A stretch of DNA of 64,000 nt from Actinomadura violacea (GCF_017573465.1 NZ_JAGEPF010000029.1:62001-126000); one strand, 5' to 3'; counted from the first letter of the stretch, positions 30,953 through 39,863 are shown. Program-made: numbers and translations. The notes: generated by a model from the sequence alone, not told the origin.

Positions 30953-32125
30953 TCAGTCCCTGGAGACGACGATCGGCTTGCCGGCCTTCTTGCCCACGGC
31001 CATCAGCGCCCCGCCGGGGACGCGGGCGACACCGGAGTACTGGACCTCCGCGTCCCCGATGGTCGTCTCGACCTTCCACGCGCCGCCGGAGTAGTGCAGC
31101 AGCTTGGCGTCCGGGCGGTTCACGACCGCCCAGACGCCGCCCGCCCCGTCCGCGGCGAGGCCGTCGGGGGAGTAGCCGGTCATGCTCCGGCCGGCGCTGC
31201 TGAGCAGGCGGTAGCCGCCGCCCAGCGGCGCGTCGGCGGGCAGCGCGTCCTCCCGCCACGACGACCCGTCCCAGTGGTACGAGCGGTACGACGGGGTCGT
31301 GCCGTTCATGACGTAGCCGGTCGCCCACACGTCGCCGGCCGCCAGCGGGAGGACGGCGACGAGCCTGCCCGGCTGCCCCTGCATCTGCGGGGGAGTCATG
31401 TCGTGCCACGCCGAGCCGTCGTAGCGGGCGGCGTACCCGCCCTGGCCCTTCGCGCCCACGGCCCACACGTCGTCGGCCGTGCGCTGCCCGACGGCCTGGA
31501 TCGTCGCGTCCGGGGCCTGCGGCGTCCACGTCCCGTCCGCCCACCGGTAGACCGACGGGCCGGCCTGCTGCTTCGGCGCTCCCGCGATCCACACGCCCGC
31601 CGGGCCGGCGTCGAGGGAGTCGACGTGCTCCAGCGCGGCGGGCGCGGCGACCTCCTGCCAGCCCTGCGCGGCCGAGTGCGCGATGTACGGCGTGCCGATG
31701 CCCTTGCCGTCGGCGTTGTCGCGGGTCCCCGCGGCCCACACGTCGGACGGCGACGCCGCGTCCACGAACTGGATCCGGCCGTGACCGGACAGGCCGGGCG
31801 TGCCGACCCAGGACCAGCCGCTCCCGTTCCAGTGCTGCAGCGTGGGGTTCTCGTGGACGACCGGCGTGCACGGGCCCCCGATCTCCCCGCACCACGACGA
31901 CGACTGCTCGGTGTACCACTGGTAGCCGCCGACCCACACGTCTCCCGGGCCGGTGCCCGACACGGCGTAGAGGTTGCTCACGAACAGGGTGAACGGGGTG
32001 GGATCGACCGTCCAGCCGGCGTCGGCGCGGGCGGGCGCCGCGGCGGTGGCGAGCGCGGCCGCCGTCGCGGCGGCGGCGAGTCCGGCCGGCAGGGCGCGGA
32101 ACGGTCTGCGTCTGGAGATCGTCAC
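30953..32125 (-). CDS. Secreted beta-propeller-like protein with DVWA(V/A)G repeats (paralogue B)
   Basis: A 390-residue exported protein, clearly paralogous to its neighbour: shared blocks include NPTLQ-W-G--WSW-GTPG, DDVWAVG, YAARYDGS-W and YHWDGS-W. A signal peptide (RRRPFRALPAGL followed by an Ala-rich hydrophobic stretch ending APARA-D) is present. The blades have the DVWxxG core, e.g. GDVWVGGYQW, SDVWAAGTRD and GDVWATGYVM. Two Cys in WCGEIGGPCTP may form a disulfide. GTG 32125 is chosen; TATTTG on the minus strand (32137-32132) ends 6 bases away, so the transcript may be leaderless. It is divergent from a TetR gene. The function is unknown. Confidence 0.85.
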   Translation of the reverse strand: MTISRRRPFRALPAGLAAAATAAALATAAAPARADAGWTVDPTPFTLFVSNLYAVSGTGPGDVWVGGYQWYTEQSSSWCGEIGGPCTPVVHENPTLQHWNGSGWSWVGTPGLSGHGRIQFVDAASPSDVWAAGTRDNADGKGIGTPYIAHSAAQGWQEVAAPAALEHVDSLDAGPAGVWIAGAPKQQAGPSVYRWADGTWTPQAPDATIQAVGQRTADDVWAVGAKGQGGYAARYDGSAWHDMTPPQMQGQPGRLVAVLPLAAGDVWATGYVMNGTTPSYRSYHWDGSSWREDALPADAPLGGGYRLLSSAGRSMTGYSPDGLAADGAGGVWAVVNRPDAKLLHYSGGAWKVETTIGDAEVQYSGVARVPGGALMAVGKKAGKPIVVSRD

Positions 32126-32160
32126 AGGACGCAAATATGCGGCAGGGACCCCCGGGCTCT

Positions 32161-32180
32161 CTTGTCCGGAGCGTGACAAG
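32161..32180. promoter_or_regulatory. Candidate TetR operator
   Basis: CTTGTC (32161-32166) and GACAAG (32175-32180) form an inverted repeat with an 8-base centre, in the 97-base gap between the propeller gene B and the divergent TetR gene. Confidence 0.45.
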
Positions 32181-32222
32181 TTCTCCGTGCGGGGCGTGAT
32201 CGGCTCTGGGCACAATCGCGGA

Positions 32223-32801
32223 ATGTGTCCACGCAACGATCCCCGCGACGGTCCGCGCGAGCGGATGCTCGACGCCACGTCCGCGATCGTGGAGGCCGGG
32301 GACTGGGGCGCCCTGCGGCTCGCCCGCGTCGCGCGGGCGGCCGGGGTCAGCCGGCAGACCGCCTACAACGAGTTCGGGTCGAAGGTCGGGCTCGGCCGGG
32401 CGCTCGTCGAGCGGGAGGTCGACGCGTTCCTCGGCGGCGTCCAGGAGCGGATGGAGCGGCACGCCGACGACGTCCCGGAGGCGGTGCGCGCGGCCGTGCT
32501 GTTCGCGCTCGACGAGGCGGAGCGGCGGCCGCTGCTGAAGGGCATCTTCGGCGCCGGGCGGTCCCGCGACGACGAGCTGATCGCGCTGGCCACCCGCGGC
32601 CGCGACCCGATGATCGCCCGCGTCGTCGCGGCGTTCCGCGGCTACGCCGACACGACCTGGCCGGCCGTCCCCGCCGACGTCAAGGACCTGCTGGTCGAGA
32701 CCCTGATGCGGGTCACCGTCAGCCACGCCGTCGCGCCGCTGCACGCGCCCGCCGAGGTGGCGCGGAACCTGGCGGAGCTGACCCGGCGGCTGCTGCCGTG
32801 A
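32223..32801 (+). CDS. TetR family transcriptional regulator
   Basis: A 192-residue TetR protein. The helix-turn-helix is WGALRLARVARAAGVSRQTAYNEFGSKVGLGRAL (about residues 28-62), with a C-terminal all-helical domain for ligand binding. It is divergent from the propeller paralogues, with an inverted repeat between, so it may control them. The ligand is unknown. Confidence 0.9.
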   Translation: MCPRNDPRDGPRERMLDATSAIVEAGDWGALRLARVARAAGVSRQTAYNEFGSKVGLGRALVEREVDAFLGGVQERMERHADDVPEAVRAAVLFALDEAERRPLLKGIFGAGRSRDDELIALATRGRDPMIARVVAAFRGYADTTWPAVPADVKDLLVETLMRVTVSHAVAPLHAPAEVARNLAELTRRLLP

Positions 32802-32895
32802 GCGCGCCGGCCGGACGTCCCGCGGGCGGGCGTGGGAGATCCGCGGAGTTGGTAGCCTCGACGCTCACGTGCCACGGACCGGGGAGACGAGCGAG

Positions 32896-33498
32896 ATGAA
32901 GCCCACGAGGCCGCGGCGGCGGGGGCCGCGGCGGACGCGCTCGGTCTGGGGCCGGATCGCCGGCTACGGCGGCGCCGCGCTCCTGGTGGCCGCCGCCGTC
33001 GTGGTGCTGCTGGTCCCGCTGCTCGACAAGCACAAGGGCGGTTCCGGCGCCGCGGGCGCGGAGGGCCCCGGCGCGTCGCCCACGGCCGGGCAGGGCACCG
33101 TTCCCGGCGCGACCGGGCAGCCGGTGACCCCGTCCAACCCCGTCCCGCAGACCGGCGGCGCCACGCCCTACCCGTCCGGCGGCCAGGGCGGCGGCGGCAT
33201 GCAGATCCCCGACCAGAACGGCGCCGGCGGCACCGGCTGGTGCCCCCAAGGGACGGCGTTCTACCGCGCCGCGGGCGGGAGCGTCGACGTCACGATCACC
33301 GTGTCGTCCAGCGGCGCGATCCGCGCCGAGCTGTCGATCAAGGGGCACGCCCCGCAGGCGCAGCAGACCACCGTGTCGGGCGGCAGGCCGCACACGTTCC
33401 GGTTCAAGAAGGTCCCCGCGCGGCTCGTGCAGCGGGTGAAGGTGACGACCGTGTCGGTCGGCGTCGCCATGCAGAACTGCTACGCGCGTCCCGCCTGA
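32896..33498 (+). CDS. Membrane-anchored hypothetical protein
   Basis: About 200 residues. A basic N-terminus (RPRRRGPRRTR) is followed by one hydrophobic segment (about residues 23-42), then a long Gly/Pro/Ala/Thr-rich linker (about 45-115) and a compact C-terminal domain with two cysteines (WCPQGTAFYR and MQNCYAR) and alternating strands. The topology suggests a cytoplasmic N-terminus with an external beta-rich domain, possibly closed by a disulfide. GTG 32869 is a possible earlier start. The gene overlaps the end of the convergent Asp23 gene by 19 bases. I do not recognise the family. Confidence 0.75.
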   Translation: MKPTRPRRRGPRRTRSVWGRIAGYGGAALLVAAAVVVLLVPLLDKHKGGSGAAGAEGPGASPTAGQGTVPGATGQPVTPSNPVPQTGGATPYPSGGQGGGGMQIPDQNGAGGTGWCPQGTAFYRAAGGSVDVTITVSSSGAIRAELSIKGHAPQAQQTTVSGGRPHTFRFKKVPARLVQRVKVTTVSVGVAMQNCYARPA

Positions 33499-34019
33499 GG
33501 CCGGACGTCCTCCACCGCCACGTTGACCGCGGCGACCCGCGCGCCGAGCATCAGCCCGCTCATCCGCGCGACGCCGGCCTGCACCGCCGCCGCCACGTCC
33601 ATGATCGCGTGCCCGTACTCGACGGCGATGCCGACGTCGACCGTCACCGCGTCGCCGGCGGACCGGACCCGCACCCCCGAGCCGAGCGCGGCGACCCCGC
33701 CGACCTCCAGCGCGGCGAGCGCGGCGACCTTCTCGGCCACCTCGTCGCCGACCGTGATCCGCCCCTCCACGTGCGGCGCCGCGCCGGCCGGCGGCGCCGG
33801 AGCGGCTCCCGGCGAGGCGGTGCCGTGCGACGCGATGTCGTGCGGGGCCGCGGCGGACGGGGATGCGGCGGACGGGGCAGCGGCGGGCGGTGCGGGCAGC
33901 GGCGCGCCCTGCGGCGGCACCGGGCCCGGCAGACCGGGCGCCCCGGGGAAGAACGGCGACCCCGCCCCCGGGCGCGGTTCGGCGCCGTCCCCGGCGCGGC
34001 CCTTGTCGAGCTCGGTCAT
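33480..34019 (-). CDS. Asp23/Gls24 family envelope stress response protein
   Basis: A 179-residue protein. The first 80 or so residues are a Pro/Ala/Gly-rich tail, and the C-terminal half is the Asp23 domain (VEGRITVGDEVAEKVAALAALEVGGVAALGSG, then TVDVGIAVEYGHAIMDVAAAVQAGVARMSGL and AVNVAVEDV). Members associate with the membrane and respond to envelope or alkaline stress. The start is the ATG at 34019; upstream in-frame codons enter the intergenic region. The long disordered N-terminus is unusual for the family. Confidence 0.88.
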   Translation of the reverse strand: MTELDKGRAGDGAEPRPGAGSPFFPGAPGLPGPVPPQGAPLPAPPAAAPSAASPSAAAPHDIASHGTASPGAAPAPPAGAAPHVEGRITVGDEVAEKVAALAALEVGGVAALGSGVRVRSAGDAVTVDVGIAVEYGHAIMDVAAAVQAGVARMSGLMLGARVAAVNVAVEDVRPQAGRA

Positions 34020-34186
34020 GATCGCTCCCACTGTCGGCTGGACGACCCATGGTGGCGGAGAGACCGGTGATCCGTCACGCCGCCCCGCGCGGGTGCGTCC
34101 GCCCGCGCGGGGCATCCCGGGTACGTGCCGGCGCGCGCGTCTCTCTATGCTGCTGGTCAGGCCGTGAACAAAAGGAGACCGCCGCC

Positions 34187-34810
34187 TTGACCGCAGAGCC
34201 GGAGAAGCCCGTGGAGCAGCAGGGGCGCGACGAGGCGTCCGGCGCGGGCGCAGCGGAGTCCCCGTCCCGCCTCGAGGAGGAGAGGGGCGGCGCGGGAACG
34301 CCCGACAACTTCCAGCGGCTCTGGACCCCGCACCGGATGGCCTACATCAAGGGCGAGAACAAGCCCACCGGCCCGGGGGCCGGGGAGGGCTGCCCGTTCT
34401 GCGAGATCCCGGCGATGACCGACGAGGAGGGCCTCGTCGTCGCCCGCGGCACGTCGGTGTTCACCGTCCTCAACCTCTACCCCTACAACTCCGGGCACCT
34501 CATGGTCGTCCCGTACCGGCACGTCGCCGACTACGGCGATCTCGACGAGGCGGAGTACACCGAGCTGGCCGTCTTCACCCGGCGCTCGCTCGCCGCGCTG
34601 CGCAAGGCCAGCGGCGCGCAGGGGTTCAACGTCGGCATGAACCTCGGCCTGGTCGCCGGCGCGGGCATCGCCGCCCACCTGCACCAGCACGTGGTGCCGC
34701 GGTGGGGCGGCGACACCAACTTCATGCCGGTCGTCGGGCATACGCGGGTGCTGCCGCAGCTGCTGCGCGACACCCGGCAGATTCTCGCCGACGCCTGGCC
34801 GCAGGACTGA
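34187..34810 (+). CDS. HIT-family hydrolase/phosphorylase (AP4A phosphorylase-like)
   Basis: A 207-residue histidine-triad protein. The triad is HLHQHVVPRW, with WGGDTNFMPVVG behind it, and GCPFCEIP supplies two cysteines. This longer actinobacterial form, found between thrS and pgsA in mycobacteria, is the diadenosine tetraphosphate phosphorylase type (Rv2613c); that role is assigned from family and position. The TTG at 34187 is preceded by AAAGGAG at 9 bases and is the best start; the first 40 residues are charged and disordered. Confidence 0.9.
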   Translation: MTAEPEKPVEQQGRDEASGAGAAESPSRLEEERGGAGTPDNFQRLWTPHRMAYIKGENKPTGPGAGEGCPFCEIPAMTDEEGLVVARGTSVFTVLNLYPYNSGHLMVVPYRHVADYGDLDEAEYTELAVFTRRSLAALRKASGAQGFNVGMNLGLVAGAGIAAHLHQHVVPRWGGDTNFMPVVGHTRVLPQLLRDTRQILADAWPQD

Positions 34811-34868
34811 GGCCAGGGCAGGGCCGGGGCGAGGGCGCGCGAGGGCACGCGAGGACGGCGGGAGGGGC

Positions 34869-35282
34869 ATGATGGGCGGCATGACGCGACGCGAGCGGCC
34901 GGTGCTGGTCTACGACGGCGACTGCGGGTTCTGCACCGCCTCGGTGCGGTTCCTGGAACGCCGGGTGCCCGTGGACGCCGAGGTCGTCGCGTTCCAGTTC
35001 ACCGACCTCGCCGCGCTCGGCACGACGGCCGAGCGGGCCGGGCACGAGGTGCTGTGGGTCGACCGGACCGGACGGGTCAGCGGCGGCGCGGAGGCGATCG
35101 GGCGGCTGCTGACCGCCGCCGGCGGGCTCTGGCGCGTCCCGGGCGTCGTCATGCGGACGCCGCCGGTGAGCTGGCTCGCGCACGCCGTGTACCGGCTCGT
35201 CGCGAACAACCGGCAGCGGATGCCGGGCGGTACGGCCGCCTGCATGCTGCCCGCCGCGCAGCGGCCCGGCGCCCAGGGCTGA
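34869..35282 (+). CDS. DCC-family thiol-disulfide oxidoreductase-like protein (DUF393)
   Basis: A 137-residue protein with the defining YDGDCGFC motif near residue 15, whose CxxC could be redox active, and the later WVDRTGRVSGGAEAIGRLL block. Members of this family often neighbour HTTM-domain membrane proteins, as here (converging gene at 35299-36249). The ribosome binding site GGAGGGG abuts ATG 34869; ATG 34872 or 34881 may be the true start. The physiological partner is unknown. Confidence 0.88.
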   Translation: MMGGMTRRERPVLVYDGDCGFCTASVRFLERRVPVDAEVVAFQFTDLAALGTTAERAGHEVLWVDRTGRVSGGAEAIGRLLTAAGGLWRVPGVVMRTPPVSWLAHAVYRLVANNRQRMPGGTAACMLPAAQRPGAQG

Positions 35283-35298
35283 CCGCCCGGGCGCCGGA

Positions 35299-36249
35299 TC
35301 AGGCCGCCGCGGGAGCGGCGGCGGCCGCGTCCGCGCGGCCGCCGAGGGCCCGGCGGAGCCGCGCGGGCAGCCTGCCGGTCAGCCGCTCCAGCGGCAGGAA
35401 CGCCGCCAGCCAGATCGCGTGCGGCAGGAAGTGGATGCTCATCAGCGCGTACGTGACGGCGTGGAACCCCGCGAAGAACAGCACGAACAGGTACAGCGGG
35501 CGGCCGCGCAGGAACAGCAGCGCGGGCGAGACCGCCTCCGCCGTGATCATGAACCACTGGCTGGCCTTCAGCAGCAGCGGGTAGCCGATGAGGCTGCGCC
35601 CGAACGCGGTCCCGCGCCGGCTCAGCGCCCACTGCACCGTCGCCCCGTTCGGCCACTCGGGGAACCCGCCGATCTTCACCTTCGCCCACATGGACAGGAA
35701 GTAGGCGGCCACCACCGACAGTTGGACGCAGCGCGCCGCCCACGCGGACGACTCGCACCCCCGCTCGTCGTCGATCCGGGCGCGTCCGACGCTCGGCAGC
35801 ACGAACAGCGCCACGACGAGCGCGAGATGGTCGTGGTCGACCTTCCCGTACGACATGCTGATCGTGACCCACCACAGGTACCCGCAGGCGCAGACGTAGC
35901 CGGTCAGCCGCGGCAGGAACCGTCCCGTCGCCGCGACGAACCCGGACGCGAGCGTCACGGCCAGCAGCGTGTACATCGCGGCGGGCGTCGGCGCGGGCAG
36001 GTGCAGCAGCCGGCCGAGCAGCACCGGGCGGTACAGGTCGGCGGGCAGCCGGGCGTGCGCCAGCGAGCTGCTGGTCAGCAGCAGCATGTCGAACGGCAGG
36101 AACACGTACCCGAGGATCCGCAGCCACGCGATCCGGGCCCGCGGCACCGGGCCGAACCACCAGCGGCCCCACGGGGTGCGGGCGGCGCCGGGCGCGGGCT
36201 CGGCGGGCCGGACGGGCCGGGGCGCCTCCGGCGTCGCGGCGGCGGTCAC
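35299..36249 (-). CDS. HTTM-domain membrane protein
   Basis: A 316-residue integral membrane protein with about eight hydrophobic segments, matching HTTM (horizontally transferred transmembrane, vitamin-K-dependent carboxylase-like) proteins. Characteristic pieces include the early RIAWLRILGYVFLPFD and the SYGKVDHDHLALVVALFVLPS loop. It starts at GTG 36249, overlapping the stop of the preceding small gene (GTGA), and is the last gene of a minus-strand group with a polysaccharide deacetylase. No carboxylase active site could be assigned with confidence. Bacterial HTTM proteins are of uncertain function. Confidence 0.82.
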   Translation of the reverse strand: MTAAATPEAPRPVRPAEPAPGAARTPWGRWWFGPVPRARIAWLRILGYVFLPFDMLLLTSSSLAHARLPADLYRPVLLGRLLHLPAPTPAAMYTLLAVTLASGFVAATGRFLPRLTGYVCACGYLWWVTISMSYGKVDHDHLALVVALFVLPSVGRARIDDERGCESSAWAARCVQLSVVAAYFLSMWAKVKIGGFPEWPNGATVQWALSRRGTAFGRSLIGYPLLLKASQWFMITAEAVSPALLFLRGRPLYLFVLFFAGFHAVTYALMSIHFLPHAIWLAAFLPLERLTGRLPARLRRALGGRADAAAAAPAAA

Positions 36250-36701
36250 CGCACGTCCCAGACGACGCGGTTGACGCGCCTGGTCGACACGACCTTGCCG
36301 TGCTCCAGCCTCTTGATCTCCTCCACGACGTAGATCCTCGTGAGCCTGGGGTCGCCGGGGTGCAGCCGGTGCTGCCCCTCCGCGATGCCCTGCAGCAGCG
36401 ACGGGTCATGGGCGATGCGGTCCATCTGCCCCTCGATCTCGGCGCGCTTCATGCCGGTTCCGACGGCGTCCCGGGACAGCTCGACGTGCCGGCCCTCGGC
36501 GGTGTCGGCCTCCAGCCAGTACGAGCCGATCGTCCCGCCGTCGTTCTTCACAGAGAACGCGAACTGCGTCATCGGCCCGATGGGGAAGTCGTCGTTGTCA
36601 CCGAACGCGCTGGTGAACAGCAGTGCGCCGACGAAGGCCACGCCCGCGAGGGACCGCCAGAGCCGTGCGCGGGCGCTCAGGCGGAGGACAGGGGGGTTCA
36701 C
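36246..36701 (-). CDS. Small membrane-anchored protein upstream of the HTTM gene
   Basis: 151 residues with one N-terminal hydrophobic segment (about 15-33) and an external domain of about 115 residues rich in charged residues (DFPIGPMTQFAF, VNRVVWDVR at the end). It starts at GTG 36699-36701, 9 bases after the deacetylase stop, and overlaps the HTTM start by four bases. Translational coupling suggests it is a partner or accessory subunit of the HTTM protein. I do not recognise the family. Confidence 0.8.
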   Translation of the reverse strand: MNPPVLRLSARARLWRSLAGVAFVGALLFTSAFGDNDDFPIGPMTQFAFSVKNDGGTIGSYWLEADTAEGRHVELSRDAVGTGMKRAEIEGQMDRIAHDPSLLQGIAEGQHRLHPGDPRLTRIYVVEEIKRLEHGKVVSTRRVNRVVWDVR

Positions 36702-36710
36702 CGGGCAAGC

Positions 36711-37517
36711 CTAGAGCGCGGCCTGTCGCAGCTGCGACACCGTGACGAAGTCGAAACCACGGCCCCGCAGCCCCCGGATGACGGCGGGCAGTTGCGCGAT
36801 CGCGGTCTCCCGGCTGGCGGCGCCGACGTCGTGGGCGAGGACGATGGTCCCGGGCCGGGCGTTGTCGACGACGGCGGCGACCATCTGCTCCGGTTCGCGG
36901 CTGAGCCGCCGGTCCTGCACCAGCAGCGACCACAGCACCAGGTCGTAGCGGTGCTGCGCGGCGACGTGCAGGGTGGTGCCGCCGAGCCGGCCCCACGGCG
37001 GCCGCAGCAGCGTCGGGGCGCGCCCGGTGACCCGCTCGATCGCCTCGTGCGTGCGGTGGATGGAGCGGTAGGCGTGCGCGAGGCTCATCTTCGACAGGTC
37101 GTCGTGCTTCCAGGTGTGGTTGCCGACCTCGTGCCGGCCCAGCCGGCCCTCGACGAGGTGGGCGTTGCGGGCGAGTCGGCTGCCGACCATGAAGAACGTC
37201 GCCGGCACCTTCGCCGCGTCGAGCGCGTCGAGCGCGTGCGGCGTCCAGTGCTCCATCGGCCCGTCGTCGAAGGTCAGCGCGACCAGCCGGCGCCGGGTGT
37301 TCACCGCCCAGACGACGTCGACCTGCCGGTCGGGCGGCTCCCAGGAGTCGACGGACGCGGCGGACGCCGGAGTCGGCGGGTCCTCCCTGCGCCAGGCCTG
37401 CTCGCCGGCGAACCCGGCGCCGGCGGCGAGCAGCCCCCCGGCCGCGAGGCCGAGGCCCCGGATCATGGTGCGGCGCCCGGGCCGGGCCGGCCGCCGGTCT
37501 TCCCCCGTGTCGTTCAT
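36711..37517 (-). CDS. Polysaccharide deacetylase (NodB domain)
   Basis: A 268-residue exported hydrolase. A twin-arginine-like stretch (RRTMIRGLGLAAGGLLAAGAG) gives an N-terminal signal or anchor. The NodB catalytic motifs are in order: TFDDGP (metal-binding Asp), HEVGNHTWKH (the H-x3-H pair), RPPWG, and a late IVLAHDVG. It removes N- or O-acetyl groups from a cell-wall or exopolysaccharide chain. It is the first gene of the minus-strand group with the small membrane protein and the HTTM protein. Confidence 0.93.
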   Translation of the reverse strand: MNDTGEDRRPARPGRRTMIRGLGLAAGGLLAAGAGFAGEQAWRREDPPTPASAASVDSWEPPDRQVDVVWAVNTRRRLVALTFDDGPMEHWTPHALDALDAAKVPATFFMVGSRLARNAHLVEGRLGRHEVGNHTWKHDDLSKMSLAHAYRSIHRTHEAIERVTGRAPTLLRPPWGRLGGTTLHVAAQHRYDLVLWSLLVQDRRLSREPEQMVAAVVDNARPGTIVLAHDVGAASRETAIAQLPAVIRGLRGRGFDFVTVSQLRQAAL

Positions 37518-37654
37518 GGCGGAGTAAGAGTTTCACGCCGGGAACCGCCCGCCATCGCCCGAGATGCCGAATTCGGAGTCACCCTCAGGGATGAGGCGGC
37601 GGCGCCAGTTGGACGACTCCGGAAGGATCAACAAGGGTGTCCCGGCAGGACCAA

Positions 37655-37686
37655 GGGCGGGGGCGGGCCGGCACCCGCCCCCGCCC
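37655..37686 (-). terminator. Hairpin terminator after the EF-G-like gene
   Basis: GGGCGGGGGCGGG (37655-37667) pairs perfectly with CCCGCCCCCGCCC (37674-37686), loop 6 bases, 8 bases beyond the stop of the gene at 37695-39863. Confidence 0.85.
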
Positions 37687-37694
37687 GCCGCGCC

Positions 37695-39863
37695 CTAGTC
37701 GTGCACCGCCTCGGCGGCCGCGACCTTGTCCGCCAGATGCGAGGGGAGCGGCTCGTACCGCAGGAACGTCCGGTCGAACGTGCCGGTGCCCTGCGACATC
37801 GACCGCAGGTCGATCGCGTACCGGACGATCTCCAGCTGCGGCACCTCCGCCTTGATCATCGTGCGGCCGCCCTGGACCGCCTGCGAGCCGAGCACCCGGC
37901 CGCGCCGCGAGGTGAGGTCGGACATCACCGGCCCGACGTACTCGTCGGCGATCAGCACGGACACCTCGTCCACCGGCTCCAGCAGCAGCACCGGCACCTG
38001 CCCGGCGGCGTCCTTCAGCGCGGCCGCGCCCGCGGCCTGGAAGGCCATGTCGGAGGAGTCCACCGAGTGCGCCTTGCCGTCGTGCAGCGTCACCTTGATG
38101 TCGACCAGCGGGTACCCGGCGGACACGCCCCGCTCCATCTGCTGCCGGACGCCCTTCTCGACCGACGGGATGAACTGCCGCGGCACCACCCCGCCGACGA
38201 TCTTGTCGACGAACTCGAAGCCCTCGCCGGACGGCAGCGGCTCCACCTCGATGTGGCAGATGCCGTACTGGCCGTGGCCACCGGACTGCTTGACGTGCCG
38301 GCCGAGGCCCTTGGCGGACCCGCCGAACGTCTCGCGCAGCGGCACCCGCAGCTCGACCCGCTCCACCTCGACGCCGTACCGGGCGCTGAGCCGGTCGATC
38401 AGCACGTCGGCGTGCGCCTCGCCCATGCACCACAGCACCAGCTGCCGGGTCTCGGCGTTGTTCTCCAGCCGCAGCGTCGGGTCCTCGGCGACGAGCCGGC
38501 CGAGCGCCTGGCTGAGCTTGTCCTCGTCGGCCTTGGACTGGGCGCGGATCGCCACCGGGAGCAGCGGGTCCGGCATCGTCCACGGCGCCATCACCATCGG
38601 CGCCGACGGGTCGGACAGCGTGTCGCCGGTCTCGGCGCGCGACAGCTTCGCCACCGCGCAGACGTCCCCGGCGCCGCAGGAGGCGACGGTCCGCTGCGTC
38701 TTGCCGAGCGGGGAGGTGAGGGCGCCCACCCGTTCGTCGACGTCGTGGTCCTCGTGCCCGCGCTCGGCCATCCCGTGCCCGGACACGTGCACCGTCATGT
38801 CGGGACGCAGCGTCCCGGAGAACACCCGGACCAGCGAGATCCGCCCGACGTACGGGTCGGACGTGGTCTTGACGACCTCGGCGACCAGCGGCCCCTCGGG
38901 GTCGCAGCGGATCTCCTTCGGCGGCCCGCCCTTGGCGGGGGTGACGGGCGGGATGCCGTGTTCGAGGGGCGAGGGGAACGCCTGGGTGATGACCTCCAGC
39001 AGCTCCAGCATCCCGACGACCGGCCCGGGGTGGTCGCCGTGCGGCACCGACGTGGCGAGCACCGGGTAGAAGCTGCCGCGCGCCACCGCGGTCTCCAGGT
39101 CCTCGATGAGCGCCTTGACGTCGATCTCCTCACCGGACAGGTACCGGTCCATGAGGGTCTCGTCCTCGCTCTCCTGGATGATCCCCTCGATCAGCGACGC
39201 GCGCTGCTCGGAGATCTGCTCCAGGTACCGCGGGTCGGGCGCGCACTCGGCGCGCTCGCCGGTCGAGTAGTCCAGGCAGCGCTGCGTCAGCAGCCCGACC
39301 AGGCCCTTCAGCCCGTCGCCGCCCGCCGCCGGGAAGTACAGCGGCAGCACGCCCTCGCCGAAGGCGTCCTGGCAGCTCAGCACCACGTCGTCGAAGTCGC
39401 CGCGCTGCTGGTCGATCTTGGTGATGACGACCGCGCGGGGCATCCCGACGCGGGCGCACTCGTCCCACAGCATCCGGGTGAGGCCGTCGATCCCGTCCAC
39501 CGCCGAGATGACGAACAGCGCCGCGTCGGCGGCGCGCAGCCCGGCCCGCAGGTCGCCGACGAAGTCGGCGTAGCCGGGGGTGTCGATCAGGTTGACCTTG
39601 ATGTCGCCGTGCGTGAGCGGGGCGAGCGCGAGGTTGACCGAGCGCTGCTGGCGGACCTCGACGTCGTCGAAGTCGCTGACCGTACTGCCCTCCTCGACCC
39701 GGCCGGCCCGCTGCAGCGTGCCCGCCGCGGTCAGCAGCGCCTCCACGAGCGTGGTCTTGCCCGCCCCCGAATGGCCGACCAGCGCGACGTTGCGCACCTT
39801 GTCGCACCCGCCGGCCTCCGGTGCCCTGCCGGGGGCTCCCGGGTGTCCTCCCTTGTCCGCCAT
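37695..39863 (-). CDS. Elongation factor G-like GTPase (EF-G2 / FusA2 type)
   Basis: A 722-residue translational GTPase with all five EF-G domains. The P-loop is GHSGAGKTT (about residues 30-38), G3 is DTPG, and G4 is TKID where classical factors have NKxD. The P-loop and the TKID motif separate it from canonical EF-G (AHIDAGKTT) and match the actinobacterial EF-G-like paralogue, whose role is unclear and may not include normal translocation. ATG 39863 has the strong ribosome binding site GAGGAGGT. It lies inside the conserved thrS-pgsA block, where mycobacteria do not have it. Confidence 0.92.
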   Translation of the reverse strand: MADKGGHPGAPGRAPEAGGCDKVRNVALVGHSGAGKTTLVEALLTAAGTLQRAGRVEEGSTVSDFDDVEVRQQRSVNLALAPLTHGDIKVNLIDTPGYADFVGDLRAGLRAADAALFVISAVDGIDGLTRMLWDECARVGMPRAVVITKIDQQRGDFDDVVLSCQDAFGEGVLPLYFPAAGGDGLKGLVGLLTQRCLDYSTGERAECAPDPRYLEQISEQRASLIEGIIQESEDETLMDRYLSGEEIDVKALIEDLETAVARGSFYPVLATSVPHGDHPGPVVGMLELLEVITQAFPSPLEHGIPPVTPAKGGPPKEIRCDPEGPLVAEVVKTTSDPYVGRISLVRVFSGTLRPDMTVHVSGHGMAERGHEDHDVDERVGALTSPLGKTQRTVASCGAGDVCAVAKLSRAETGDTLSDPSAPMVMAPWTMPDPLLPVAIRAQSKADEDKLSQALGRLVAEDPTLRLENNAETRQLVLWCMGEAHADVLIDRLSARYGVEVERVELRVPLRETFGGSAKGLGRHVKQSGGHGQYGICHIEVEPLPSGEGFEFVDKIVGGVVPRQFIPSVEKGVRQQMERGVSAGYPLVDIKVTLHDGKAHSVDSSDMAFQAAGAAALKDAAGQVPVLLLEPVDEVSVLIADEYVGPVMSDLTSRRGRVLGSQAVQGGRTMIKAEVPQLEIVRYAIDLRSMSQGTGTFDRTFLRYEPLPSHLADKVAAAEAVHD

